From positions 1-46,933 of the forward strand of contig NZ_JAVKPK010000028.1 in NCBI RefSeq assembly GCF_031461075.1: a DNA stretch of 46,933 bases, in the 5' to 3' direction. Origin of the DNA: Methanosarcina baikalica (GTDB taxonomy: Archaea > Halobacteriota > Methanosarcinia > Methanosarcinales > Methanosarcinaceae). Position numbers and translations under genes: made by a program. Shown here piece after piece: positions 35,759 to 43,876 of the stretch; position 1 is the stretch's first letter, and every line of letters begins with the position of its first letter. The notes under the pieces are model-generated. The model was given only the letters and a program-made list of their open reading frames with translations. It did no database searches and had not been told where the DNA came from.

Positions 35759-36209
35759 TTTCAGATCTCTTCCTAGGCAATCGATAATGCACACATCTAT
35801 AATATTTCATCTGTTTATAGGACTGACTCTAACTATCTATGAAGGAAACAAATAAATTCTGAAACTACTCGTATGCGCACAAGTATTTATAGTTATCGAA
35901 TTGAATATTTTTCTAATTATCTTGTAATTATAGCAAAATATAGTTTCCAACGCAACTTATTACACCTATTAATGCTTATATTTTTTTATGGTGGGGAAGG
36001 AACAAATTCCTGAGTCTTTTTAATTTTTACTGGATCTTCTTCAATTTTGAAAAAATCAAGAAATTTCATTATAATTTGAGTAAACTAATCTACTCATTTT
36101 GAGAAAGTTTATTCATTGATGCAAGAACTTATATAATTTTTTTTGTTACATGCCCGATTTTTATGTAGATTTTCATCAGCTACCGCTATTGAAAGTTTCC
36201 ATTTATCCA
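35759..36209. other. AT-rich gene-free spacer
   Basis: About 450 bp between the methyltransferase and the second transposase. I see no gene and could not recognise a transposon end here. Confidence 0.45.
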
Positions 36210-37514
36210 TTATCCATACTGGAATCTTGCCCTCATTAAGGGAGAGAATCCTCTCCCTTTACCAGTGCGGAAACACTGTTTGTTGAAATAAGTAAACAAA
36301 TTGTAACAGAAATTAGTTAGCCCACTATCAGTTTTGAATGATCTTGCTTTGTCTACGATATCACTTATCAAGGAAAAGACTTGTTCCATTGTATTATCCG
36401 TTTCTGGTGTAAAACCCTTTTTCAAGAAGCTTACATTCTTCTTGAAAATCTCTTCTGCATAAGAAATCGCTTTTCGAGACGCTTCTGAAAGTTCCAGATT
36501 ATAGTCCAATTCTCGTATCTTTTGAAAACATACAACAGCACTGACAACAGTATCCGAACGTATTAATTGACATATTTCATTGTACACAAGCTCATCATTT
36601 TCGGGAATATTTTTGGTAGATCTGAATTCTTCAATATATCTCTTGCTAACGTTTTTCAATTGATGGAACACGCAAAAGGAGTGAGCTACTTCAGGGAAGA
36701 CACTTTTTACAGCTCCAATGATTGCTTTATCTTCGTCAGAAATGATCTTTTGTATTTTGCCTTCCGGAAATCGGTTTTTTGTTCGTATGAAAAAAGGAAG
36801 AAGAGCTTCAATTGTTGGTAACCTGTCAGTTATCTCAAAATCCAGAATTACCTTTTCTTTTGTAGCGATAACGTAAACATATTGATACCGCATCTTTTTC
36901 CATTCTTTTATTGTAAGTTCTCGTCCTATCAGAGTTTCAAATTTCTTTTTCCATCCTTTTTTGATCCAATCTCCATCTACATACAACGTTTCGTCAAAAT
37001 CAGTATTTTGATCTGAAAGTTCTTGCCTCGAAATTGCTGCCTGTTTTTGTTCATACAACCATAATGAAGAGGCACATGGAGCTCGTCCACATATATCAGT
37101 CAAACCTTCGGTATATGTTTCGCCTATTCTACAGGAATTGTGAAGACTGCATCTTCCATCGTATCTGACAACAATTTGTTTGTCATAGAACTCGTCGCTG
37201 TAATTTGCCGATCCAGAAACACCAACGATCTGATCATGAAAATATTTTTTACAATTAGGACAAATCCAGTATGTAGTACTGCAGTTTAGGGTGCCATAAC
37301 TCGTGAGAAGTGAACGAGTATAGTGAGAGTTCACATTTAATTTAGCGCCACAAAAATCACAATGAGTAGGAGATATTAAAGAGAACAGAGAATGAAAGTG
37401 ATTTTCAACCAGCAATTTTGGCAAAGGAATTAAGATATTGCCTTCAAATAGCGTTTTTACAATTGAATTATCGATTGATTTATTTCCTCTTCCCATTAAA
37501 AATAATTTACTCAA
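36210..37514 (-). CDS. Transposase, DDE/MULE-like, with zinc-finger N-terminus
   Basis: A 434-residue transposase. An N-terminal zinc finger (CDFCGAKLNVNSHYTRS, later YWICPNCKKYFHD) is followed by a MULE-type DDE domain: YVDGDWIKKG (first Asp), IISDEDKAIIGAV (second Asp), AHSFCVFHQLKNVSKRYIEE with the CxxH motif, and TDNTMEQVFSLISDIVDKAR (Glu). The reading frame is intact. I could not find its terminal inverted repeats in the flanks (37515-37760 and 35950-36209), so family and exact ends remain open. Confidence 0.85.
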   Translation of the reverse strand: MSKLFLMGRGNKSIDNSIVKTLFEGNILIPLPKLLVENHFHSLFSLISPTHCDFCGAKLNVNSHYTRSLLTSYGTLNCSTTYWICPNCKKYFHDQIVGVSGSANYSDEFYDKQIVVRYDGRCSLHNSCRIGETYTEGLTDICGRAPCASSLWLYEQKQAAISRQELSDQNTDFDETLYVDGDWIKKGWKKKFETLIGRELTIKEWKKMRYQYVYVIATKEKVILDFEITDRLPTIEALLPFFIRTKNRFPEGKIQKIISDEDKAIIGAVKSVFPEVAHSFCVFHQLKNVSKRYIEEFRSTKNIPENDELVYNEICQLIRSDTVVSAVVCFQKIRELDYNLELSEASRKAISYAEEIFKKNVSFLKKGFTPETDNTMEQVFSLISDIVDKARSFKTDSGLTNFCYNLFTYFNKQCFRTGKGRGFSPLMRARFQYG

Positions 37515-37714
37515 TGAAATTTAAATTGTATTGTTTTGCACGATGGAGAGAAATAAGAGGTAGACCAGAAAATAATAAAAAGTCTCTCCTTTATAGACAC
37601 AACATTTTCCTTCTCCGTCTGTTCCCATCTCTTTATAAGAAGAGCCCCAATGAAATCTCTCATCAGTCTCTTAAAATATATTATGTATATAATTATCCGG
37701 GTATGAATTTTTAA

Positions 37715-37849
37715 GAGATCCATACAAATCACTTTTATGTGAGTGAGACTGTTGGTGAGATCATCTTTGACAATTTTAGTATTCCAAACATTAAGGAACT
37801 CGGAGAAAAATCATATAGACAGTATTTTAGACTATACAATTTTTTTTGA
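37715..37849 (+). pseudogene. Short orphan C-terminal fragment (44 codons)
   Basis: A plausible coding fragment, VSETVGEIIFDNFSIPNIKE then LGEKSYRQYFRLYNFF and a TGA, without a start codon; a TAA immediately precedes it. It lies between the transposase and the permease genes and may be the tail of a gene cut by mobile-element activity. I do not recognise it. Confidence 0.3.
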
Positions 37850-37853
37850 ATTC

Positions 37854-38375
37854 CTATGCTTTTACCTCTTCGACTTTAAACTCACTGCCAACTATTTTTT
37901 CCATCATAAATCCAATGCATATAAATAGCGGTAGTGATATTAGCGTCCTCAAGATTGTAAATTTTATCCCTAGGTAGCCTATCTCTATTCCCAACATAGG
38001 TAACTTCATGGATGAAAATGCTCCTAAATAAATGAAGATGTTCCTTACAGATGCACCTTTTTTAGATAGAATATAAGCAACAGGAAATGCTCCATAAAGA
38101 GGGCCTGCCTGAAGCATTGCCAACAAAATAACTAAAAAAATACCTTTAACTCCGGATTCTCTACCTATATGCTTTTCAAGCATCTCTTTTGGAACCCAAA
38201 CATCAAAAAGTCCAATTATTATGAAAATGAAAGGAATAAATGAGATCATTTCTATAAAAAATTCCTCAAAATTAGAATATATAACAAGACCTGGCTTAAA
38301 TCCTATAAAATATGAACCTGTAGAAAAGATAACAAACAGGATAACCCACATATAGTTTTTCAGGTATTTCTTCAC
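37854..38375 (-). CDS. Half permease B (DUF318/ArsP-like)
   Basis: A 173-residue membrane protein with about four to five hydrophobic segments. It contains LLAMLQAGPLYGAFPVAYIL then SKKGASVRNIFIYLGAFSS, equivalent to a motif in the partner at 38372 (GFISYPLAATLLKQGATYAV). This is the DUF318/ArsP-type permease fold split into two genes. GTG at 38375 overlaps the TGA of the partner (GTGA), which implies translational coupling. Known family members export organoarsenicals; the true substrate here is unknown. It may be regulated through the 20-bp palindrome at 38921. Confidence 0.8.
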   Translation of the reverse strand: MKKYLKNYMWVILFVIFSTGSYFIGFKPGLVIYSNFEEFFIEMISFIPFIFIIIGLFDVWVPKEMLEKHIGRESGVKGIFLVILLAMLQAGPLYGAFPVAYILSKKGASVRNIFIYLGAFSSMKLPMLGIEIGYLGIKFTILRTLISLPLFICIGFMMEKIVGSEFKVEEVKA

Positions 38376-38857
38376 ATTAACCACCCCATCAAAATGCCTA
38401 TTATTATTGCCGCAATTAGATTCAAGACGTTCCTCACTATTGCTGCTTTCTTACCAAAATATTTGATTTCAAGAGGCAATGTGACGACTCCAACCATCAT
38501 CATAGTAGTCATAAAAACTGCAACAACAGCGTAAGTTGCGCCTTGCTTAAGTAAAGTAGCAGCCAGGGGATATGAGATAAAACCGGGTATTAGAGTAATT
38601 GACCCGATAGATGCAGCTATTCCAAAACCATACCAGCCAGAATTAGCTCCAAGATACTGCACAATTAAAGAATCCGGGATGAAGAAAAGTACTATGCTTA
38701 TAAGAATTAAGATATTGAGAAACGGATGGAAAATGTTGAAAAGCATTTTTCCGCCTTTTTTCAGACCCAGAACTGTCTTCTCTTTATCCAAAGTAAAAGA
38801 TAGAAATAAAATTATCCCGGTCAATAATCCAAAGATAATAGTATTGCTAAAAACCAT
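38372..38857 (-). CDS. Half permease A (DUF318/ArsP-like)
   Basis: A 161-residue membrane protein with about four to five hydrophobic segments (FGLLTGIILFLSFTL; ILILISIVLFFIPDSLI). It contains GFISYPLAATLLKQGATYAV and is paralogous to the second half downstream, consistent with the internal duplication of full-length permeases. The two products probably form one heterodimer. GGAG precedes the ATG. The gene starts 64 bp from the palindrome at 38921-38940, the same spacing as the thioredoxin gene has from its copy at 42254. Confidence 0.8.
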   Translation of the reverse strand: MVFSNTIIFGLLTGIILFLSFTLDKEKTVLGLKKGGKMLFNIFHPFLNILILISIVLFFIPDSLIVQYLGANSGWYGFGIAASIGSITLIPGFISYPLAATLLKQGATYAVVAVFMTTMMMVGVVTLPLEIKYFGKKAAIVRNVLNLIAAIIIGILMGWLM

Positions 38858-38920
38858 TTTTCTCCGATCCTTTTGTAATGTGCCTAATTTTCTGCTGAGG
38901 AATAAGAAAACGACTTTTTA

Positions 38921-38940
38921 ATATCAAGATATGTTGATAT
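38921..38940 (-). promoter_or_regulatory. Operator-like palindrome, site 1 (permease operon)
   Basis: ATATCAAGATATGTTGATAT, a 7-6-7 inverted repeat. For the leftward permease operon, a TATA-like box lies just outside at about 38956-38967, so the palindrome covers the expected transcription start. Site 2 at 42254-42273 differs by one base, and the next 40 bp are also similar. Confidence 0.75.
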
Positions 38941-39169
38941 ATTCGATTATAACACATAATATAAATATCTTACTTCAACTCTGCACGTATGTATTAAAAT
39001 TATCAGGAAAAAAGGTAAAGGGATTGAAACCAATTAATGAAAATAAAGGCTCTGAAGTTATAGTCTTCAAAGTAAAAATTAACATTTCATAATCTGTGCA
39101 AGAAACGTTTATAGTCAACTTATCAATTAACAACGCGATTCAATACTATTCTGGAACTGGGGGAGATAA

Positions 39170-39637
39170 ATGACTCTTAACAATATTTTCCAAAAAATCC
39201 TGATTGCAACAGACGGGTCTAAGTTCAGTCAAAGCGCCGTACTTCAAGGGATAGAACTTGCAAAATTTATGGGTGCGAAAGTCTATGCTCTTTATGTATT
39301 GAATAAAAACGCATATGTACCTCCTGTATTGGAAACACCGATTCATCTGGGTCCTAAATGGAATGTCTTGGAGGAAACACTACGCCAAGAAGGAGATGAT
39401 GCTATCCAATATGCGAAGAAGGTTGCAGAGGATAAGGAAATCGATTATGAAGGTGTGGTTGTAGAAGGTGACCCTGCTCACGCAATCCTGGAGTTTGCAG
39501 AGCAGAAGAAAGTAGATATGATAATAATGGGAACCCTTGGTAAAGGTGGATTAGAAAGATTTTTACTTGGAAGTGTAGCAGATAAGGTTGTAAGGCACTC
39601 AAAGATTTCTGTTCTTGTGGTTAAGAAACAAAAGTAG
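39170..39637 (+). CDS. Universal stress protein (UspA family)
   Basis: A 155-residue UspA-fold protein with the ATP-binding motifs ILIATDGSKFSQSAV (about residues 10-24) and MGTLGKGGLERFLLGSVADK (about 120-139, G-2X-G-9X-G-S), ending KISVLVVKKQK. It is of the ATP-binding type. GGGGGAGAT precedes the ATG. It is divergent from the split permease, with the site 1 palindrome in the intergenic region, so it could share that control. Confidence 0.93.
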   Translation: MTLNNIFQKILIATDGSKFSQSAVLQGIELAKFMGAKVYALYVLNKNAYVPPVLETPIHLGPKWNVLEETLRQEGDDAIQYAKKVAEDKEIDYEGVVVEGDPAHAILEFAEQKKVDMIIMGTLGKGGLERFLLGSVADKVVRHSKISVLVVKKQK

Positions 39638-39785
39638 AATTAAGGATATAAGCGGTTCTCTATTGAAAGGTTAGACGTCACCTGTATAAGACTTACGAAG
39701 TTGTTGGCTCTCCAAACATATACAAAACAAAAGAAGCAATTAAACCAGATATTCACCAAAAATGGAGCAGCCAGCTTTCCTTGTT

Positions 39786-39811
39786 CTTTTCTTCCAGTTT
39801 CAGAAGAAAAG
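39786..39811. other. Perfect 9-bp stem hairpin downstream of the usp gene
   Basis: CTTTTCTTC/GAAGAAAAG (39786-39794 with 39803-39811, 8-nt loop). It lies 150 bp past the stop of the universal stress protein gene, in a spacer (39638-39975) that otherwise shows no gene. It could be a terminator or part of a small RNA. Confidence 0.45.
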
Positions 39812-39975
39812 TCTGGCAAGGCCCGTTGAAAGAACAACAAGTACAAAGTGAGAAATGAGGAACAGAGTGCTATTGATCTTAGTTTAGAGCGTGTCTTAAA
39901 ATTAAATTTGGCTCTATAATTGGGACAGGACTTACACAGTTATGGCAACTATCAAAATTCTTCATCAAATGTCGT

Positions 39976-40524
39976 TTACTCACCCTCAAAGCGGCGGAGA
40001 ATTAAATCAATAGGCTCTATTTCAAACTTCTTCGCACCAATAAGACAAGATCCTTCAAAATCACATGTCCAGATGGGGTATTCTGAATATTTATCCACAA
40101 CATCTTTAAAAAACTCTCTAACTGGGAGTGAACGAAGGTTAATATATTTGTCCAGTTTTAGATCCAGGGTACCATAAAGCACTTCGGTTAATTCGTTTAG
40201 TAAATTTAACAGCACCATGGTTCGTTGGAATTCTGGATTCCACAAACCAATTTTTTCTACAATCTCGTTAACCTTTATATACTGCTCATACTCCCACATT
40301 TCAAGTATATCATTATTGAAATGTTTGGATACCATTTGATAAACGCCTGGAATATTAACTATTGATTGAGGAATTTCCTCGTTAAGAATCATCTCATTAT
40401 TAAAATGTTTGGACACTATTTGATAAATGCCTGGAATATTAACTATTGATTGAAGAGTTTCCTCTTTAAGACGTGTGTAAAGAATTCTGTCAAAATCACC
40501 CATTGTCATTTTACTATAGTTCAT
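39976..40524 (-). CDS. Unknown protein with an internal 28-residue duplication
   Basis: A 182-residue soluble protein that I do not recognise. Residues 21-76 contain a tandem repeat: EETLQSIVNIPGIYQIVSKH and EEIPQSIVNIPGVYQMVSKH. The repeat is also seen in DNA with an 84-bp period (40313-40388 and 40397-40472). The rest is helical, ending IDLILRRFEGE. GGAGAT precedes the ATG. The MITE copy 2 lies 42 bp upstream, within its likely promoter. Confidence 0.65.
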   Translation of the reverse strand: MNYSKMTMGDFDRILYTRLKEETLQSIVNIPGIYQIVSKHFNNEMILNEEIPQSIVNIPGVYQMVSKHFNNDILEMWEYEQYIKVNEIVEKIGLWNPEFQRTMVLLNLLNELTEVLYGTLDLKLDKYINLRSLPVREFFKDVVDKYSEYPIWTCDFEGSCLIGAKKFEIEPIDLILRRFEGE

Positions 40525-40565
40525 GTTATCTCCATTGTTTAGCTAGCTAACTACAAGTTTAAATC

Positions 40566-40672
40566 CTAGTGTCTAAGAAATTTAGTTATGAGTCCTCATA
40601 ATTAAGAAAGGGACTACGGATGAGGACTTTTTTAAATATTAATGCCCTATAATTAAGTTGCCAGGACACTAG
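40566..40672. mobile_element. 107-bp MITE, copy 2
   Basis: The second copy of the element at 30380-30486: same length, same CTAG ends, five mismatches. Internal GTCCTCAT and ATGAGGAC form an 8-bp inverted repeat that is broken in copy 1. It sits just upstream of the unknown gene at 39976-40524 and could change its expression. The following 40673-40963 holds no gene that I can see. Confidence 0.85.
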
Positions 40673-40963
40673 TATTCGTGGGTCTTGCTAGCAGATGTAT
40701 AAACTCATAATGTGTAAATAATAATATGAGTTACGCACTTGAAGTACAAAATTGATAACGTTCGGTGTTGAGACCCGTTTTGTATTTTCTATAGTTGGAG
40801 GTTTAATTCTATTGATTTCTCCGTTCAACCGCGTAAGTTCTATTTATCTAACATATCTAATGAGTTCCGCCTTTGGATTTAACTTTGTCAGGCACCACTA
40901 ACGACTTTTTAGTTATTAGATATCTAACAGCTTTCTGGGGGGTTAACCAAATAAATTTTAATT

Positions 40964-41608
40964 TCAAAAACCGTTGAAATGGTTCTGATAAATCATATAA
41001 AAGCCGACTCCTAGAATTACAAAGCCTGCAACTTTTTTTAACGGGAAACCATATTTTGAAATTTTCTGAAGCCTTGAGGAAGAAAAGCTTGCAGAATAAG
41101 CAACAAGAAGCATTGGGACGGAAAAGCCGAGGGAATAGATGAAAAGCATCACTGCTCCATAAACAATTTCACCCGAAACAGCAACCATTGTGAGGATTGA
41201 ACCAAGTACTGAGCCGACACACGGAAGCCAGACAATCCCGAGAGAGAGACCAAGTAAAAGCCCTCCGAAAAGGCCCTCTTGTTTGGAGTTTGCAAGGGAT
41301 GAAAAATTTCCAAAAATATTGAAAATATTGAGATCAAAGATCAGCGCAACGCCCATCGTAATAAGAAGAATTTCGGCGAAGATATTAAGGTAACCGAGAT
41401 AAGCCGTGAATGTAGCCCCTAAAATGGAAGTAATGATTCCCATGCAGGTGAAGGAGATAGACAAACCTAACACAATTGCAAGTGGTCTGAATTTTCCTTT
41501 CTCAGTTGAATAAGCAAAAACAGCCGGAATTACAGGCAGAATACATGGAGAGAGCACGCTAACTACCCCTGCAAAAAAAGCTGCGATGGGAAGAAAATTG
41601 GAAAACAT
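40964..41608 (-). CDS. CcdA-type thiol-disulfide membrane protein
   Basis: A 214-residue CcdA-family protein with six membrane segments and redox cysteines at Cys22 (VLSPCILPVIP) and Cys130 (VWLPCVGSVLG). It moves electrons from cytoplasmic thioredoxin to extracytoplasmic acceptors. The ATG at 41608 has GAGGTG eight bases upstream and lies four bases after the stop of the thioredoxin-like lipoprotein gene; the two products should work together. Both are controlled from the palindrome-bearing promoter at 42254. Confidence 0.92.
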   Translation of the reverse strand: MFSNFLPIAAFFAGVVSVLSPCILPVIPAVFAYSTEKGKFRPLAIVLGLSISFTCMGIITSILGATFTAYLGYLNIFAEILLITMGVALIFDLNIFNIFGNFSSLANSKQEGLFGGLLLGLSLGIVWLPCVGSVLGSILTMVAVSGEIVYGAVMLFIYSLGFSVPMLLVAYSASFSSSRLQKISKYGFPLKKVAGFVILGVGFYMIYQNHFNGF

Positions 41609-41612
41609 AAGT

Positions 41613-42194
41613 TTACACCTCTGTTTTCCTGGATTCAATAGCTTTCTCAAGAGTCTCTGAAATGGTTTCTTTGTCGGCGACACCAAGGAACCTTGCGCTT
41701 GTTCTGTCCTGGCTTTTGCTGCCGTCCTGCCGCATATACATGTATTTTCCGCCTTCAATATCCGTAATAATACAGGTATCTGGAATGGATCTTACTCCAA
41801 ACTCTTCTGCAAACTCGGGGTTCTGTTTGACGTCAATAAGCATGAATGAGGCAGAATCCTGATACATTGGAAGTAGCTCTGAGAATATCTCTTCCTGTTC
41901 TCCACAGGGAATACAGCCCTTTGAACCGAGTTTCAGTACAACAGGACCTTTTTTGAGGGCTTCATCAACCTGGCTCAGGTTCGTAACTTCAATCAATTTC
42001 ATTCCGCTGCCTGAATCGCTAATGTTCTTCGTAGTTTCAGCAGGCTCTGATTCATTGCCGGAATCATCCAGATCCGTGCAACCTGAACTGAAGAGCAGGA
42101 AACAAAAAATCGCTAAAATCGAGAGCGATTTTATCAAAGGGAAGGGTAAAAAAGGAATTCGTTCTTTACCTTGTATTCTATGCAATCGCTTCAT
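41613..42194 (-). CDS. Thioredoxin-like lipoprotein
   Basis: A 193-residue protein with a signal sequence and lipobox (LLFSSGC, Cys39), an acidic linker, and a thioredoxin fold (about 65-190) with active site CIPC (Cys94, Cys97) and cis-Pro138 (SIPDT). It is anchored outside the membrane and would exchange electrons with the CcdA protein encoded next to it. GGAGG lies before the ATG. Its promoter carries the site 2 palindrome 60 bp upstream. Confidence 0.92.
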   Translation of the reverse strand: MKRLHRIQGKERIPFLPFPLIKSLSILAIFCFLLFSSGCTDLDDSGNESEPAETTKNISDSGSGMKLIEVTNLSQVDEALKKGPVVLKLGSKGCIPCGEQEEIFSELLPMYQDSASFMLIDVKQNPEFAEEFGVRSIPDTCIITDIEGGKYMYMRQDGSKSQDRTSARFLGVADKETISETLEKAIESRKTEV

Positions 42195-42253
42195 TATAGT
42201 CCTCCAAAATCTTCATATTCTATTTTTATTAAGAAACAGGAACGGATTGTAAG

Positions 42254-42273
42254 ATATCAAGATATATTGATAT
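42254..42273 (-). promoter_or_regulatory. Operator-like palindrome, site 2 (thioredoxin-CcdA operon)
   Basis: ATATCAAGATATATTGATAT, differing from site 1 by one base. A TATA-like box (ATATTATAAG, about 42289-42299) lies upstream for the leftward operon. The sequence following each site (TATTCNANTATAACANAT) is also shared. An ArsR-type repressor would fit a 7-6-7 palindrome over the transcription start (inference). Confidence 0.75.
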
Positions 42274-42381
42274 ATTCAAGTATAACAAATATTATAAGTA
42301 TTTCGCTCAAATTACATGAGTTCACTAAAAACTCGAGAAAGATAGTTGCAGTGATGAGCTCGATTAATGAGAGTAAAGGTT

Positions 42382-42771
42382 CTATAATTGATAAGACAAG
42401 CGAGGAATCAATCTATCTTCCCTCACCTCAATAGCTACAATCGCAGCTATTTCATCTTTCTTTAGAAATACCACCCTCAAAGATAAGCTCATAAATATTT
42501 TTGTCGTAAACATTTTCCCAGTCAAGTTGAGACTAGCTGCAATAAATATTGTTACTATAATTGCTTTGGAGACCTCTTCTCTGCTTATTTTTCGGTTCAT
42601 TGCTCGCTAAGAATATTCATCAATGCAGAACTGGTACATTCTAAGAACAGAAAATACAACAGCTATAAGTTCTTTGGTTTTGAAGTCCAGATAACCATCT
42701 TTAAAAATGGAATTTCTCATCTGTCCGAAAGCTTCCAAAGTTTCAGCTAGCATTTCGTTCAATAATAACAT
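42382..42771 (-). pseudogene. Carboxymuconolactone decarboxylase / AhpD-like gene with internal amber codon
   Basis: Read in one frame from the ATG at 42771 (GGGGGGAGAT before it): MLLLNEMLAETLEAFGQMRN, DFKTKELIAVVFSVL, CIDEYS, a TAG at 42609-42607, RAMNRKISREEVSKAIIV. This matches the CMD/AhpD fold (KTKELIALAV...CIDYHTKRAL...SREEIAEAI). The stop stands where the family has Lys or Arg. The first active-site Cys and the His are missing, and the C-terminus drifts, so this is probably a dead peroxidase-like gene. Methanosarcina can decode TAG as pyrrolysine, so readthrough is not excluded. Confidence 0.6.
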
Positions 42772-42850
42772 TTAAATCTCCCCCCTCACAATTTAATAAA
42801 TATACAAACATATAATATGCAATATAATTAAACAATTTCAATCACGGTGA

Positions 42851-42985
42851 ACTTCTAATAAATTATTTCCAATTGTAAAGTTGCAGGACTTGGGAATAAT
42901 TAAAGTAAAAAATGAAGGAAAGATGAGGCTCTATTCCATAGAAAAAGATAAAATCAAGAAGATTCTGAAAGTTGTTGAAGAATAA
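42851..42985 (+). pseudogene. C-terminal fragment of an ArsR-family repressor
   Basis: The frame ends LQDLGIIKVKNEGKMRLYSI then EKDKIKKILKVVEE and a stop (42881-42985), the recognition-helix end and wing of ArsR/HTH_5 regulators (HLKxLxxAGLVKxxREGRxxxYSL). Upstream to 42851 the frame is degenerate, and a TGA at 42848 and no start codon precede it. The N-terminal half is absent. It probably derives from the regulator of the nearby thioredoxin-CcdA operon. Confidence 0.6.
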
Positions 42986-43159
42986 CTTTTATTCCATTAC
43001 TTCAGTTAAAACTCAAAACCTATCCGGCCTGAAAATCGTAATAGCCTGAAAATTACAACCTAATAAAATGATATAATGAAATCGTTTTCCAGGCAAAATT
43101 CTATTCAGTATCCACATCCCCTAAAAAGAGAAAAAATTTTGCTTATTTTTTCCAGGTCA

Positions 43160-43876
43160 TCACTTATATTTTTCTAGGTTTGCTCTTTCTTGTAAAGTTA
43201 AAAAATGGTAGTTTTCAGCTTTTAAATCACGGATCAGGACTTTAAGGTTTCCGAGGGCTTTTTCTCCAGTATTGAACTTGCAATCCAGACGTATAGGCAT
43301 GTCTGACATGTCCACAAATTCCCAGGGATGCACAAAGATCACAGGAGCTTTTGAACGTTTGAGCAGCGGGAGAAAAAGGGCTGGAGGCAGCCTTAAAAAA
43401 GAAGAGGTAATCGTAGCAGGAATCCTGATTATTTTGCCTTCTACTCTGCTTCTGGGAAAAGGTGGTTTGTATGCTGCAATAGAGGAATCGTACAGGAAAC
43501 CCTCTTCTTCCAGGAATTGAAGATAATTTCTCGGGAACTGGAGATTCGGAGCCCTGAAAGATACCAGCCTCTTCTCAAACTGCCTCAGAACTTTCCCAGC
43601 CTGTTTAAGATCAATTCTGGCTTCTTCCTCTTTCATCCGGTCAAAACGTGCATGGGTATATCCATGACAGCCAAGCTCGTGTCCTTCTAGTGGAATTCTA
43701 TGTATCATGTTCGGATACTGCTTCGCCATCGTTCCGGTGACAAAGAATGTAGCTTTTATCCCTTCTTTTTTGAAAAGATCCAGCAATTTAGGCAGTCCCT
43801 CTTCCATACCTCTCGTACTTGTAAGCATGGGTGGGCAGTCTTCTTCCACATCAATTGTTATTGTGATATTTTTCAT
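43160..43876 (-). CDS. Polysaccharide deacetylase (NodB domain)
   Basis: A 238-residue NodB-fold enzyme: TIDVEED at residues 7-13 with metal Asp9, KATFFVTGTM (41-50), the metal-binding pair His71/His75 (CHGYTHARF), SFRAP (Arg108) and the C-terminal HPWEF. It removes acetyl (or related) groups from a surface polysaccharide, or from a lipid-linked sugar. No signal peptide, so it may act inside. The ATG at 43876 overlaps the end of the glycosyltransferase gene by 26 bp, and the two are coupled. Confidence 0.93.
   Translation of the reverse strand: MKNITITIDVEEDCPPMLTSTRGMEEGLPKLLDLFKKEGIKATFFVTGTMAKQYPNMIHRIPLEGHELGCHGYTHARFDRMKEEEARIDLKQAGKVLRQFEKRLVSFRAPNLQFPRNYLQFLEEEGFLYDSSIAAYKPPFPRSRVEGKIIRIPATITSSFLRLPPALFLPLLKRSKAPVIFVHPWEFVDMSDMPIRLDCKFNTGEKALGNLKVLIRDLKAENYHFLTLQERANLEKYK

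Noticed and set aside
37854..38857. Split permease as a frameshift error
   Set aside because: The overlap is the coupling type GTGA, each half begins with its own start and repeated domain, and half permeases are known in this family.
42352..42435. Plus-strand frame MSSINESKGSIIDKTSEESI as the N-terminus of the lost ArsR gene
   Set aside because: Position divergent from the operon would fit, but the sequence is not recognisably ArsR and it ends at a stop after 27 codons.
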